A stretch of DNA of 6,890 nt, taken from an uncultured Pseudomonadota bacterium (GTDB lineage Bacteria > Pseudomonadota > Gammaproteobacteria > Methylococcales > Methylomonadaceae). Positions 6,712 through 6,890 of this stretch are shown in pieces. The position numbers and the translations under genes were made by a program. The number at the start of each line of letters is the position of its first letter. Position 1 is the first letter of the stretch. The DNA lies in assembly GCA_903953455.1 (NCBI GenBank), contig CAJBJW010000241.1, positions 1 to 6,890 of the forward strand. Reading direction: 5' to 3'. Under the pieces are notes generated by a model. That model was not told the origin of the DNA. It did not search any database and worked only from the letters and a program-made list of their open reading frames with translations.

Positions 6712-6890
6712 AATCTATCCGATGTTAATTTATGCCTTCACCAAAATAAGTCTACCTTAAATTAATGTACCATTCATAATAAATTATAATTGCATTAATT
6801 AAAACAATATTTATGCGAATATTTTGAGCTTAACTAAATTAATTTATTGTAAAAAAATGTAATATCCTCTAAATATTAATTTAATATTAA
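6712..6890 (-). promoter_or_regulatory. Upstream region of the iota-type carbonic anhydrase gene
   Basis: This is extremely AT-rich sequence with no gene on either strand. Read on the minus strand, a perfect TATAAT lies at 6788-6783, about 70 bases before the start codon, but without a good -35 at normal spacing. GGATAG, ending about four bases before the ATG, is a modest ribosome binding site. The far end (about 6870-6890) holds TTAATATTAA-type palindromes that may be no more than base composition. No terminator or operator can be named with confidence. Confidence 0.3.

Noticed and set aside
6860..6890. Palindromic TTAATATTAA sequences at the right edge
   Set aside because: In such AT-rich DNA short palindromes are expected by chance, and there is no supporting context.

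Overview
The window is an AT-rich bacterial segment whose protein families and codon use suggest a gammaproteobacterium, possibly a chemolithoautotrophic or sulfur-oxidising one. That placement is an inference from protein style; no rRNA or other phylogenetic marker is present. The theme of the window is inorganic carbon (CO2/bicarbonate) handling.

Layout: an OmpR/QseB-type response regulator (129-809, +) with no histidine kinase beside it. Next is a short remnant of a SulP anion transporter (about 874-1113, +). Then come an intact SulP transporter with two universal-stress-protein (Usp) domains in place of the usual STAS tail (1173-3479, +) and a second SulP remnant covering the last membrane helix and STAS domain, broken by at least two frameshifts (about 3545-3879, +). 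An intact SulP / STAS-like / beta-carbonic anhydrase fusion follows (3919-6081, +), then a hairpin that looks like a bidirectional terminator (6116-6155). The last gene, on the opposite strand, is a small secreted protein (6175-6711, -) whose HHHSS-MPE motif and overall pattern match the iota class of carbonic anhydrases.

How they may work together (inference): the iota-type enzyme would interconvert CO2 and bicarbonate in the periplasm. One or both SulP proteins would move bicarbonate across the inner membrane. The beta-carbonic anhydrase tethered to the SulP-CA protein would equilibrate it on the cytoplasmic side. The Usp domains of the other SulP may be its regulatory module. The two SulP remnants lie in the same order and orientation on either side of the SulP-Usp gene. 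This suggests that a third SulP gene once stood here and was broken up when SulP-Usp arrived or when the locus was rearranged.

No tRNA, rRNA, CRISPR array, insertion sequence or attachment site was recognised.
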